A DNA stretch of 64,000 bases from assembly GCA_944472135.2 (NCBI GenBank), contig OX235270.1, positions 48,298,352 to 48,362,351 of the forward strand, read 5' to 3'. Positions 11,801 through 25,400 of the stretch are shown piece after piece; the first letter of the stretch is position 1, and each line of letters starts with the position of its first letter. The stretch is from Trichobilharzia regenti (lineage: Eukaryota > Platyhelminthes > Trematoda > Strigeidida > Schistosomatidae). A program made the translations under genes and the position numbers. The notes below the pieces were generated by a model. It searched no databases and was not told where the DNA came from. It saw only the letters and a list, made by a program, of their open reading frames with translations.

Positions 11801-14800
11801 CTAATTTAATAAGTGAGTTAGAAGAAATTTTTCTACGCAGACCCCTTTACAATAAGCCAATATAACTGATCTTTCAGAATTTTACAAAAACAGATTAATG
11901 TTTTATACTGAGGAAACTTAAATCAGTGATGATCTACTGGATATACGAGGCTCCGCTTTAAATGCTTAGATTATGAAAAAGTCTGAAGTTGTGAAATTAA
12001 TTAATGCCCACTGAATCCTGATAATCGATTATTTGATTAAACTGTTTGAAGGAAGGAGTTTCCGGTAGAATATAACTTCTTGAGTTTATACTACCAAGTA
12101 TTAGCTAAAGAATAATTCGAAAGGCCCTCAAAACGTCCAGATGCCTGATCATATCTCACGAACTGAAAGTGTCCGATTTTAGGATGGACGAGTAATATAT
12201 CATAATTTCATATTCGATTTGTCTATTCAATAAACACAAGGTAATACAGCATTATTCACTTGATGGCTATTTGACACATCCACCTAAAGTAATACCATAC
12301 TGGTACATCATCCTTATTGCCATTATTATATTCAAAATTCTACTATCACGATACTGGCTTCCACTGTTATTATTCATTCCTTTCATTCGGAAGGGAACAT
12401 AGGGTTTTCGTAGCACATCCCGATATGACATAGTTTTCTGCCACTATTTTCAGCTGGCTGTACTGCTGAACTCAAGCTTTCATTTCCTCTTCACATGATT
12501 GTCTCCATTTCACTCTTAGACGCTTAGACGTTTGCTCATTCTCGAGATCCACTCTAAGGTCTTATGTATGATGTCACTTGAATGTCTCTTCGGTGTATCT
12601 CCAATACATCTCCGTCAACGCATGTCCGTATTATCAATCCTAGCGAGAAACAGCCGAAAGCAACATTAAAAGATACCTACATTTGTGCTCACCGAACTGG
12701 TATTAGTTTTTCAACAAAACAGTGGTCAAACTTCTGATATGCGTTTATCGTCCCTGTAGGAGACGAGTTATGGCATCTATCCAGTTCGCAGTACACATCA
12801 ACAAACTTTATGCGACAACACTATCACAATACAGATTTTATTTTGCTTACCTTCTCACTGATCATATAGACGTTTTAGTAAGCAAGAGATCAGATTTTCA
12901 AAGAAGTCACTCTAGCACTTACACTCAGAAAGAAAGGAGTAGACACAGTATACTAAATAATTTCATTTCTTGACAGAAATCAGTAATGGTGGAGTTGTGA
13001 CCTTTTGGAGTCTACAGAAGCTCGTACATGAAAAATAATGACAAAAACTGCAGATGAAATAAAGTTAAAAAATATTTAGAACGACTTAATTTGAAATGGA
13101 AATCATGAACTCAGCATGATGTATCATTCTTACAGACTAATTTCAACTGTCTACTTATCAAATTCTAATCTCATTTATCATTCAGATATTGATCGTTAAA
13201 TGACAAGCAAACTAGTCATTTAAATAACAATATTGGTAAACACTGATAAACATCAACAATTTTTGAGAAACAATGTGATAGAGTCTTGTTTTGACAATAG
13301 CAATAAAGTCTATTTGCTTCTCGTTGATTATTTTTTCAATGATCAATGTATGCTCACTTTGTGCAACTCTGGTGACTAGCAAAAATCCATAACTTTATTG
13401 GTAGGTGTTATAAGCAAGGCGAAATTATTGGGTTTACAAAATGAGTTAAAGATGATAATATTAGAACAGTAGGCATCCTATCAACCAAAACATATTTAGG
13501 CTACATATCAAACTGTCTACATACTGGTGCTTTCATCAACATGAATGAGTTTTTATCATATTGTGCCACGTACTTTGCAATTGTAAAATCTAGATTTCTT
13601 CAGCTACTGAAATATATAGTTGAGCATTTAGCCTGTCTCATTCAGCTCTTATAAAGATTAATCAGGATTCTCGATGTTATTTAGATACACATTACAAAAA
13701 GTCGAAAATGTGTACTAGCGAAAACTATTAAAGCAATAGAAATTTTATTAATCCTTCTCATAAATCTATAATTATTCCCTTAGATAGGAAGCAGAACACA
13801 GGGCTTCAACAGCACATCTCCATTTTCTCCTGCTCTCTGTGGTCCTCTCCAGTTGGTCTCAGGGTTGCCCATATGCTCTAATATCCTCTTTACATGGTGC
13901 CCTTCTGTCACCTCAGATCATGACATAACTCGTTGTTTCTCATTCGGGTCCCACTCGAACGATGGCTCGGCATGCGATCTCACCCAACGGTCTTCTCAAC
14001 GTGTGTCCACTCCGTCTTCATTTTCTTCTCCATATTTGGCTGGAGGGTTCCAACATGAACTGACATCAGTTAAGGAAACGTTAGGAAACCTGGGAGTACT
14101 GAACACTTGCTGTTTCATCCCAGTTTGGGACTCTACAGCAATACACACCCACCAGGGTTCGAACTCAGGACCTTCTGGTCACAAAGCGAACTCATAAACC
14201 ATTAAGCTACAGGGATCCTATCCAATGTCCTATGAATTCTAACTCCTACCAATTCATGACATAGCGCGACCACTTCGCATTGTCTCCTGCGATGAGTAAC
14301 TGCCTAAACTTCAACCTGCTGTACCCTACTGGTCACGGCTTCCAGGTTTTGATTCGTTTGTTCTGAGAGTCTCCTGTCGCTAATTCTTTCTGATCATCTG
14401 ATACTCAGTATCGAGTGAAGGAAGCTGTTGATAAAAGTCTTCAGGCAGTACAAAACACTTTTCCTGACGCGCAGTGCAAGTTTCTGACCCACAGAAAAAT
14501 GACGTAATATTCATGGTGAAAATTTTAATTTTGTTGTTTATTCTGAGTGAAGAAGATTTCCAAGCTGATTTAAAAGTGGTGAATGTTTGCCTAACCTTTC
14601 TGATTCTGGCTGGTTTCAACATCCTCATCAGTGCCAACTACCTGTGGTTGAAACGATGCAGCCTAAATAAGTGAAGGAAGTGACCTCTTTCGAATTTATT
14701 CCGTTGATAGTGATTGGTGCTTGATGTTGTTGGTCGGTTATCTTCATCAGCCCCTTCTGCCTACTTGTTGGTTGTTGTCTGTTGGTCTTTGAATTTATGT

Positions 14801-17800
14801 GGTGTCAGACACTAATTGTCAGCGAAGTTTAAGTCTTCTACTGAGCTGATCACTGCATTTCTTTCAGTTTCCTAAAGAAATAAGTGATTTTAAAGTTACT
14901 TCAATCACAAAAATACACAAGATAAGAGGATATGTCAAGTAGGAGAATAAAACTTTTTTTTAAGGGGAGCCTCAATGAGTTCCAAACCTATCATGAGCAT
15001 TACACTATTTAGTCACTGGGTGAGAGTGACTCAAATTCACCCTTTAGACACATAGCCTAGACGTCATCTTTAATACTCTTGAAAAAGTAATAAAAACGTT
15101 AATTAACCTCACATAAAAGTCGTTGACGAAACATCTCACGCTCGAAATACATTTGTATACAAAATTGTTTTTTGTCTCTTACAGAATGGATTGAATGCAC
15201 TACATTTAGCCTCTAAAGAAGGGAGAACTGATGTCGTACGCGAACTTTTATCACATGGTGCATCAGTACACTTAATAACTAAAAAAGGTAATACCGCTCT
15301 GCATATAGCCAGTTTGGCGGGCCATTTAGATATTGTAAAGCTTTTAATCGATTGTGGTGCTGATGTCAATGCTCAGTCCCAGGTAAGATGAATCATTTTC
15401 TAAAAATATTTACGTAACACATTATTATGCCCACGATAGTTGTCGTCGTACGTCACCCAACCAGCCATCATATTTTTATGTTTCTTCTGGCTTTAAGTCT
15501 ACTTAGACAGCATTCAGAAACACCGGTAGAAAATCCCATAGCGTTGTTAGGCCGATTTCAGAATGGAAACAATAGACGCTTTGTATTTTAATAAGGAGTG
15601 AAGTTTCTCCCATCACCTAAAACTGATCCTACACTATTTAGTCTTTAGGAGGACAGTTTAATATACTGAATAGTGAGTGAGTGCCCCAGCTATGCATGCC
15701 AGCAAAGACCAGGTTGTTAGATTTGTTGTTTTAATATATCTTTATGTTGTAGATTACCGGTCCTGTTAAAACCCGTAGCTTAATGCATCAGAAACTGTAA
15801 CGACTAAAGCCGACTCATTGTGGTCAGAAACCAGAGAACCAATATTTGCGTTCTACTATTTCACAGGCCGAAGCTTCCTTGAGAGAAGCACAGTCACAAA
15901 CACTCTAAAGACAGCAAAATGGCAATTATTCATAGCCGGAATCTGCAGCCCTGTTGAACAAAAACTCAAAATTACCTCAACAGTACCGTAAGCCAGCCAT
16001 ACAGACCAGGCTACTTTGTAAGAACAAAACAATTATTTAGAATCATATAGAATATTTCCAACAAGGGGGATCAAAACGTGTGTGAACAAGAATCCCACAA
16101 CAATACTTCCGTCAGACAGTCCAGGGTTAGAATGACCTTCACTCACTAAAACCAAATCACATCGTAAAACCACGCATTAGCAGTGTATCACAAAACCACA
16201 AAGAGAAGCATTAAAATTAGAGATGAAACAGGGATAAAGAAAAATAGTAAGGATCAAGTCAACATATGATATGCAAATGTCAAAATAGCGATAATCAGTC
16301 TAGGAGATAAAGAGGTAATAATTATAAAGTTAGTCGTAAAATCCAAATAAGTATAAATATTTCGATTAGATCATCTAGGAGGGATTTTCCAATCAATTTT
16401 TCCATCACATAAACATGCCTTCCCTAAGTTTTAAATACAGCTTACTAAGGTCCCCCATAGAATTTTGAAACGGTGAGAAATTTGTTTAATTTTAGGAGAG
16501 TACTGACGGTATTAATTTTTCTAGACTGTCTGATCATGGAGTGTAGTCACTTGTTACAAATATAGACTTAGAAACTGTGGCATATGATAACCTCTAATCA
16601 GATTTCTTGATATATTTTCCATTAAAGTAGGGTAGGGGCTAACATCAAATGTACACTAAAAATGGAATGCATTTCGTAAACAATGCCTTTCAGAATATGA
16701 AAATCTGCAAATAATTTGGCACTTCATTTGATGGGAAATACCATTAGAAGCAAACAATCCTTATGATGTTAACCAAAATCACAAAAAAGGTAGTACTTAC
16801 TGAAAGGTGGGACCATGAGAAAATAGGTAGTTCAAAAAAGGTTGAAATACATGAAGATCAAAAAACAATAATATGTCATTTCTAATAAACCTGCTTGATG
16901 TGTACGGACAACCTAATTAATGTTAACCTCTTCTGTTTTCCTCTACGTTCTAAATGGGACGTAGGGTTTGAAGCTTCAGTAGCAGTAGAGGTATTGTTTA
17001 CGGAGTGATGTCGCCAGCCTCATCCCCAACCTTCCCTCTATACCAGGCTTAGTGTTGGCTGACACTTAGGAATACGTCCACCTGGAATCGAATTCCGGGC
17101 AGTGTAGGCAGTTAGTGATCATTTCATCTCTGAACCACCGACGAACTTATTTGATTGTAGTTCTTACCTGTGTCTACTTTGTAACCATCAGTTTTCGTCG
17201 CAAACGTGACTTATTTCAGCAACATGATAATGAGTCGTATTTACTGCACAGAAAATCAAAACAGATTTCCAAAGTACTTTGACTTTAATAAATCGGTAAT
17301 GTGAATTCTTGTTGGTCGAGCTATGCTTAGAAGTGTTGAAACCTGTAGAAATTGTTGAATCCAGCAACATGATGTCTAATATGACTAAACATCTTGAGGC
17401 TTGTATTGACTGAGATCCTTTGGTAATTATTCACTCATTCCAGTTTTTTTCAGTTCATAGCTCACCATTTCTAATTTAATGAATTTTATAACCTGCGTTT
17501 TTATCATATTACTAAAACATGAACTGCCAATTTCCGTGTTATAGCAGAATCAACGCAAAACAAGTACACAGAAACTTACCTTACCATCTGATTTCAGAAA
17601 TGAAATAATAACATAAAACTATCAAAATGAGAGAATACTTCCTGTTTTGTAAGGTGTAACTAATAACATTTTACTAGCAGTAAACCAATGAAAATTGAGT
17701 TTTACTTTTGTTCATATATGTGGCAGGGATATTAAATACAACAATACTATACCAACATACATTTTCACCTGGTGAATTACCAACAAATGAAATCACTGAA

Positions 17801-19428
17801 AGAAGTTAAGAGACTGTGAGTGAGACAATGAAAATTTCCACTGACAGAGATATCTAATGCCAGGAATAAAAGACCTAGCAACACCACAGTTAACGTCTTG
17901 AGTTCATTTAGAACCTTATTGCTGTATAGACTACACGAAATAAATATTCAGTGTTTATTTATTAAACAACTGCTTAATAAATAACAGTTCTCTAAAACTA
18001 CTGCTATTTCATTTAATAATGAACTACGGTTGATGATGTTTGATGCATAATTCATATGGACTTCGAATTGTAGAAATGGAATTACTACTGATTTTTATTC
18101 ATAATATCACACAAATAAACGAGCAATTTCTGTTTTCGCTAAATTTAATCAGACATTTTTCGCTTCGCCATTATCCAGAACGGGTTTACACCACTTTATA
18201 TGTCGGCTCAGGAAAATCATGTTGAAGTAGTTCAGTTACTCTTGGACAAATCTGCTAACCAGGCTTTATCGACGGAGGTAAGCTTCTCAGTATTCATCCA
18301 ATAATTTCTGTTAATGTGTTTAACGATGGCTGACTGACAACTTTTTCCACAATTTCTACCAAGTACATAAATTGATTGGCAAACTGTTTTGAAAACAGGA
18401 AAACTCATCAGTAACCTAAATAACAGGTATAAGGTTGATAGCTTGATACATCAGTAAAAGGATTTCCACAACGTAATAATCACTAAACATAGTTACGCTA
18501 TTACAATGAAGTAACCTATTGTGGAACCTATGTATATCTTCTACCGGACAGTTCCTGTAACACTTATCAAGATCTCATGCACACTTTTTGAATCACATTT
18601 CCTATTGCCTTATCTCTGTATTGGTCTTATTTGTTGAGAAAATGTTTGTCACTTTATGCTGGCTACAATGCTTACCTGTAAAGTTTATAGAATAAGTGAA
18701 ATTTCCTTGATCAAAGAACTCAGCAGAGAAACCTTTCTTCACAACTACCACCTCAACAAGCAACCTGACATTCTTCAAAACAAAATAATGTGCTAAGTTC
18801 ATTCTGCAACGATACGTTAACTAGTATGACATCAATGAGGCTACAGATTAAAACGAGGTGATATCACAGTAAATAAAACGATGAAAACTATTACTGTGTG
18901 CTTTATCTACGCAAACTAATTAAAATGGACACATCCGATCATTTCAGGTGAAGAAGGATACTATAGATTTAAAATAATGGGTCCCTTTTATAAATTTGGA
19001 TAATGCAATTAGAGGACGGAAATAACCTGAAAATTATGATGTATTTGCGCTGCACAAATCAACGGACACGTTCTCGACATAAGGCATGTAAACGTCCGCT
19101 AACATAGGTTTATCCACTTCCCGAAAAAGTTCACTTTCAAACGTGAAATGAAAGTCCCAGTGTCGCTGATGGGACACTCATTCTAACACTTGACTATATG
19201 GACCTCACTGTTTACTACTTCTCACTAGAACTACAGGAAACTTCGACCTGTAACACGTCAATAGCGAGTATTAGATTAATTTTCTAAAGTGGGTTTGTGA
19301 GGAATAGTTTTGTTTTTACGAGTTGATCACACATGACAGCAGTCAGAATACTCCAAATATACTGGGTGTCCATTTTCTAAAAGTGAAATTTTTATTCATC
19401 ATATCTGTTGTTCATGCACGCTCATTAA

Positions 19429-19487
<59 letters not shown>

Positions 19488-22400
19488 CATGGGCGACATT
19501 GGCTGGTGGCTGCTAATTTCTGTATATAGAATAGACTGTCAGTATTTTGTTAGTTATATTGATTATAGAACCTAAGAAATAATATGTAGACTTTTTCTCG
19601 TAGTTATTCACTTAAACTATAATTTATGCTGAAGTTAATTGCTACAAGCATTACTGAGAATAGGTGACATGTGATAAATAACTTCAAATATCGCATCAAT
19701 GTCAAACTCTTGTTTTGTTGTGAATAGACGTGCATGTAGATACATTTCTATTCATTTGATCTTTTTTTAGCTCAACTAATGAGTGTGATTGAAAATTTGA
19801 CAATAAATTTTTCTAGTCGTGAATCTAGTGTAGCTGAACAGTTAAGTAGGTAAAGCCACACAAGAAAATAGACCTTCCATGGCTTTATCCCTAAGTGTCG
19901 AACGATTCTCATACATTTGTTATCACATTGCAACGCTGTCACAGAAGTATTAACGCACATAAACTGCAGTTCCGAGATCAGAAGTGTCTCAAAGAATGTC
20001 ATCATTCTGATGTTTAAGATTTAACAGAATTCTCTGTCTCGGAGACTAGACAGAAAAAGTGGGGTCACAAGTGAATTACCATTAGGTGGAATAAATCTGA
20101 CTAGAAGGACTAAGCACTTTGCCAAATGTTATGTCCACACTCCTTGAACGAACGCCTTTTGTTTTGTTTTCCAGAAAGTAATATTTTTCTTAATTCAGCT
20201 TTCTTAGTGTCTACATGAGTATTTCTAGTCTAATAAAACCTCTGATCTACCTTAGTTTTTCGCTGATTCAGTTTTGGTTTATATTTATCCTCTAATGAAA
20301 CTTGTATGATAAAGCATACTGTGCCTACAAAACAATGACAAGTCTATAATGACAGAGAATACGAAGCTTTTGGCTCATATTATTCGTTATGTAGCTAGCA
20401 TATTCAAATAAACTGAGATTGTTTTGTTGGAGTTCTGCTTCAGTTATGAATAGCTTAGATGCATTCTGGTACCATCAGTCGAAGTTATAACTGCATCACA
20501 TAACTATGACTTTACCACCGAACCCTGTCATATTCACTGATATATGAAACTTCACAGAAGCTTGTTGAGCAACGAGTTTATTAACTATTGTTCAATGAAT
20601 GTTCAATGCTGATATACATATATGCATATATAAAACACTGTCGTGCTGTGCGGCTACCTGTAAAATCTAAAAACTAGTTTCAGCCATTAAGAAAATTTCA
20701 GAAATACTTATTAACTAAATTAATATAAGGATTTAATATGTAGAAGGTAGTATGTGGATGACACACCGCAATGCATAAATTGTTATGTTCCAGTGAAATT
20801 CTGACAACAGTCAGAATATACAAAATTTAATGGGTGTCCATTTTCTAAAAGTGAGAATTTTATTCATTATATCTGTTGTTCATGCACGCCCATTTTATTC
20901 AAGCATTTTTAATGTCTTACATATACTAGTTTATCAAAAATGCAAACACTGTCTTAGTGGTTTTATACATTTCATCGCCTCTACCAATTTAAATATGTAT
21001 GAAAACAATAAGGGTGATTCGTTGTGATATGCAAATGTATTTGAGAAAATAAGTACCTAAATGAACTTTCAAGATGCAATAAGAGCGGTTGACTAATAAT
21101 TATCTTCACATCTATATTGAAGTAAGTTGAAAAGTGGAATTAATAAAATCAGTCTTAAAGCAGTTTTTTGACCTTATACACAGATAGTTAAAGACATCTA
21201 CTGAGTTTCGGTGAAGTTGTCTGCATTTTCATATTCATTCCTACTTTGTTTCTTCTTACGCCACTTACACTAGTAAACATCAACATAGCAAAAATTATTC
21301 TCATACTTCTCTTTACAGTCTCCATATTCGTCGGTTTCCCATTATGTCATTTGTTTTATCTTTAACATTTTCTCACTCTTATTTAAACTGTCTCGGTAAG
21401 TAAAGCTGTTATGAGTTGGTTCAAAATGTATTACAGAAATATGCAACAAGTTTCGGATGAACTTTTCTATATACTCTACCTAAATTTGCAGTGGGAGTTA
21501 CTTTCTTACACTTGTAAATGACACCTTCATTGCAGTCCATGAGCCGTTTTTATTTTATTTTATTTGCCAAATGGCTCTTTGGCTTTTTGCATTTGGCACT
21601 ACTAGTCTCACTCTAGATAACCCAAATTACTGGCGACTCTGTAAAAGCCTAAGACAGTTTTATGCCTTTGCTTTCTGTCTGAATTTATAAATTCTACTGT
21701 CAAAACGTTGGGAAGAAAGGTCACTGTTAGTTCAAATAAATATTTCTAAACACATATCTTACTTACAATGAATAAAAAATGACTGATGGGAGCATTGTAA
21801 CCTTTCCTTAAATTTAACATTTTGAGTTAAAATAAAAAATACTCATATTTTCTAAGCTCATATGACCGATTAAAAATTTATAAACAATGTATGAATATTT
21901 CGGCTGCAACTGAAATTATACTGGAACAGTTAGATTACTTATATATTACAACTAGTTATCCAGAGCCTACATAAAAATTTGAGTATTGAATATTAATGTT
22001 AACAGATCACCATGGTAAACAGACTATTCATTATGTTTTTTTAATACGACTTACACACATCAACATACATATACACAACTTCAGAAAACTTTCAGATTAG
22101 TTTTAAGTAGTTTATGCTTTACTTACCTAACATTCACTTTGACTCCGGAAGTACGATGTCTCTTATGTGAGAAAATAGATATAAAGTGCATTTGTGTTGT
22201 AACAAAAAAGTATTATTTTGAAGATTGTAAGAAAAAACAGATATCAGTATTGCTGAAAGCTGGTATAAATCTTTTGTAGTTTGAAGTGAAATCCATCACA
22301 ATACAGGAGGTTATTATTTATCCTGTCTAAACGCAAGTTTTAATCGAAACACAGTTGGATTCTGTATAATTTGTTTATCAGGTAACTATGAGAAGTAAAT

Positions 22401-25400
22401 TGTTTTTGATGAGAAAGAATTTTATATTTCAGTAGTTCTGATTATATTTAATGAAGGTTAGTAGTTTAATTCAGAATTCTCATTTGTTCTGCCTTAGATT
22501 TATCATTTACATCTTCATTTACTTAAGTGTTTTTTTCAAGTAAAACAAACTTAGCAGCCACCGCCACAAAAGCCTCAGTTGGTGAAATCCGGAGAAGATA
22601 AATTACACTTCATGAAAGAAGGAAAATGCAGTACATTCTTTTGACAAAAGTCCTAATTTGCCATTCAGTGTCTTATTGATAAATCTAACTATCAGTTTCA
22701 CAATATTGACAGTAAAATAAGAATCTATAATGTCGCATATCAAGAGTATGATAAGAAGTGAAAAAACGCTTTGATTGAGAGTTAGTTTGCACCACCAATC
22801 TATGTTTTACTGGTTAACGTGTAATTAATGACTAATAATCATATTTTATGTAAGCCTTCATGCAGAAAATGATATACAAACCAGAAACCAACATTTGTTC
22901 GACCTACAGTCGGTTGACTGTTCCACATCAGAATACTCTGTAACTTCGTCTTAAGTGGGAGCCACTGTTAGGAGAGTTCAGAAACACTGATAAAAATCAG
23001 TCTTCGAAACAATTAACCAAAAACGGTCATGATATCACAGTATTTTTCTACTCCAATAAGATAAGAAAATTATGAATAAAAGTAAAATATCTTCAGAGTT
23101 AACAACATTAATTATTTTCCTTTACTACAATATTTTAAGTGACCACTCACTATAATGTTCATTGGTTTCCTTGAGTCACTGGAACCTTTTTAAGTATAGC
23201 TCATGTATGATGCGTAATGTTTACTAGCTTCACACTTTACCCAGGCTCAGCCGATACACTTACCCTATATTGCCATAAGATGTTAAACTAAAACGGAAAA
23301 TCACCACATTAGGCGCATCAGTTAAATTACTTTAGTTTTTATAAATCAAGAATTACACCCCTACATGTATATGCATATGTGAAGTAAACAGTATTAATTA
23401 CTAAAGCACATACAATCTGTTATCTTCAGGATGGTTTCACTCCACTGGCAGTGGCATTGCAACAAGGTCATGATCGTGTGGTAAGCCTGTTACTGGAAAG
23501 AGATTCCCGTGGAAAAAGTCGCCTACCTGCCTTACACATTGCAGCCAAGAAAGATGACGTACATGCTGCTAATTTGCTTCTCAGTAACACTGAAATTAAT
23601 GTGGATCATACATCAGCTGTGAGTCTTTGGTAAATTTATTTATTTTTAAAAAAGTAATAATAGTTTTGAACAAGTTATCACAAATTTGGTCGGAAATCTA
23701 AATTACCACCATTAAAGTCATATAGAAGGGCATATATCTAACGTTATGCACTTAGATGTGATATATTTCATCAAAGATAAGTGAACGTATTTTAGTCTTC
23801 GAACTCATTAATCGCAATAATATTTCTGAAGAAAGCAGATGTGTATGGAGAAAAACAGTAAAATGTTTCCAGTTAAACGGAAAAAACAGGTACCAGATAT
23901 TATAACCAGAAAGGGATTCATAGAAAAAGCTATCTTAAAAAAACAGACAACTAACATGCATCAGCATAGTATACTTAATCTGTTTCGGCTTCATTTCAAT
24001 CTGTAAATTTAACATAATTATATATTTAGGATTTTATAGTAAAGTGATAGGAAACAGTATCACCACAACAATATCCAGGTTCAATTTTAAGAATTTCTAA
24101 TATTATATTCTTGATTACTAAATAAAATGTGAGAATAATAATAGGATTAAATGTAAAGTCAGCAACCCATAATAGCAGTAGTAATGAAGTGAGGAAAAAT
24201 GGTTAGTTCAGGCCTCATGTTTATTGTGACCAGATACAGAGAAAGCTCGTATTGACTTCTCTATGCTCAAGCAATATCATCCATTCTGTTTTAGGGATGT
24301 TTCGTTCTTAATTGGTTATTGCTTATTAAATTTTTTGCAGATTTTTAACCCTCATCTTACTCTTCGTCTTCTTCAGAGATTCTGTCATTACTTCTATGAA
24401 TACATTACTCCGTATATCTAGTTATATACAGAATACAGTACAGTGTTAGCAGCATTAGAGGGAGTAGGAGTAGAAGTAACTGTATATTATAGTAGTACTG
24501 TCCTGAATCACTGTTAATTTATCATATTTACTTCAAAAATCTTTTGTACTTGTGCGTACACAATGCAGTTCCTTAAATCAAGCAAATGTGTATTATTTCA
24601 TCTATCTATTTCAGTTTAAAGTTGCGCCACTTACGTTTTTGAAAACGCTGGTGTATCATGTAAAAGGTCAAACTTTGGTGCCTGTCGTTTTGACCTTAGT
24701 AAGTAACCCATATATATGAGAAAATAAGTTCTAGCGACTCATGGGTTTTAGTAATCGGTCTAGCTACAGCTTTTTGTTCGGATTTCGACACTTACAGGTC
24801 ATTAATAAAATAGTTTCCTGTAATTCAATCCTTCATAAAACCGAATCAAGTTGTACACTCTTTAATTTATGTTACTTGATTCAAAGTCTACATATGTGTC
24901 TAATTAAAATTGCTTAGTCTGTTAGACTTCACTCAATAATTCTCTGTGTTTTCATCTTTTTGTGCATACAGAGTGGATTTACGCCTTTACACATTGCAGC
25001 TCACTACGGAAATGTTAACATAGCACGACTATTAATAGAAAGGGGTGCAAATATTAATTACCAAGCAAAAGTAAGTGCTTTATCGTCACTTAAAAAAAAA
25101 TGATAGAATATTTCATCATAGTTTTAGTAAAATCTTGTTTAACAACAATTACATTGGGTAAATTTTGAAACAGTTGTAATAATTAATAAAAGCTGAAATT
25201 TGTCAAAAAACAACTCGTTCTTTAGTGTTATACATATATGTCTAACAGATGATTCTAGTAAAGCTATTTACGTAGATCAGAAGCCTGCATTTGTATATAA
25301 CTTATACAATGGATAAATCTGAATTAGCGGCAACATAATAATATCGTAGAATAAGTGGTCTATATTTAGTAACTCTGAATATTGAATTCTCGCTTATCGA

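Larger units (their letters stand above)
8839..15184 (+). other. Ankyrin intron 1
   Basis: 6.3 kb intron, GT-AG, phase 0. It holds a SINE family 1 fragment (9005-9090), a PLE 3' end (9545-9715), a PLE insertion (10224-10904), a repeat shared with 54315-54454, two LINE tails on the - strand, and otherwise unrecognised AT-rich DNA (12650-13790). Confidence 0.85.
18278..23429 (+). other. Ankyrin intron 3
   Basis: 5.2 kb AT-rich intron, phase 0. It contains a SINE family 1 fragment, a (TA)n run and a direct repeat pair near 19345 and 20805. 20900-23400 holds no repeat or gene I recognise. Confidence 0.8.

Noticed and set aside
15136..15369. Antisense frame over ankyrin exon 2
   Set aside because: Shadow of the repeat-coding + strand; likewise 52481-52738 and 56463-56660.
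6100..22025. Shared ACAGATCACCATGGT at 6108 and 22003 as a repeat
   Set aside because: Similarity is limited to about 16 bp and flanks do not align convincingly.
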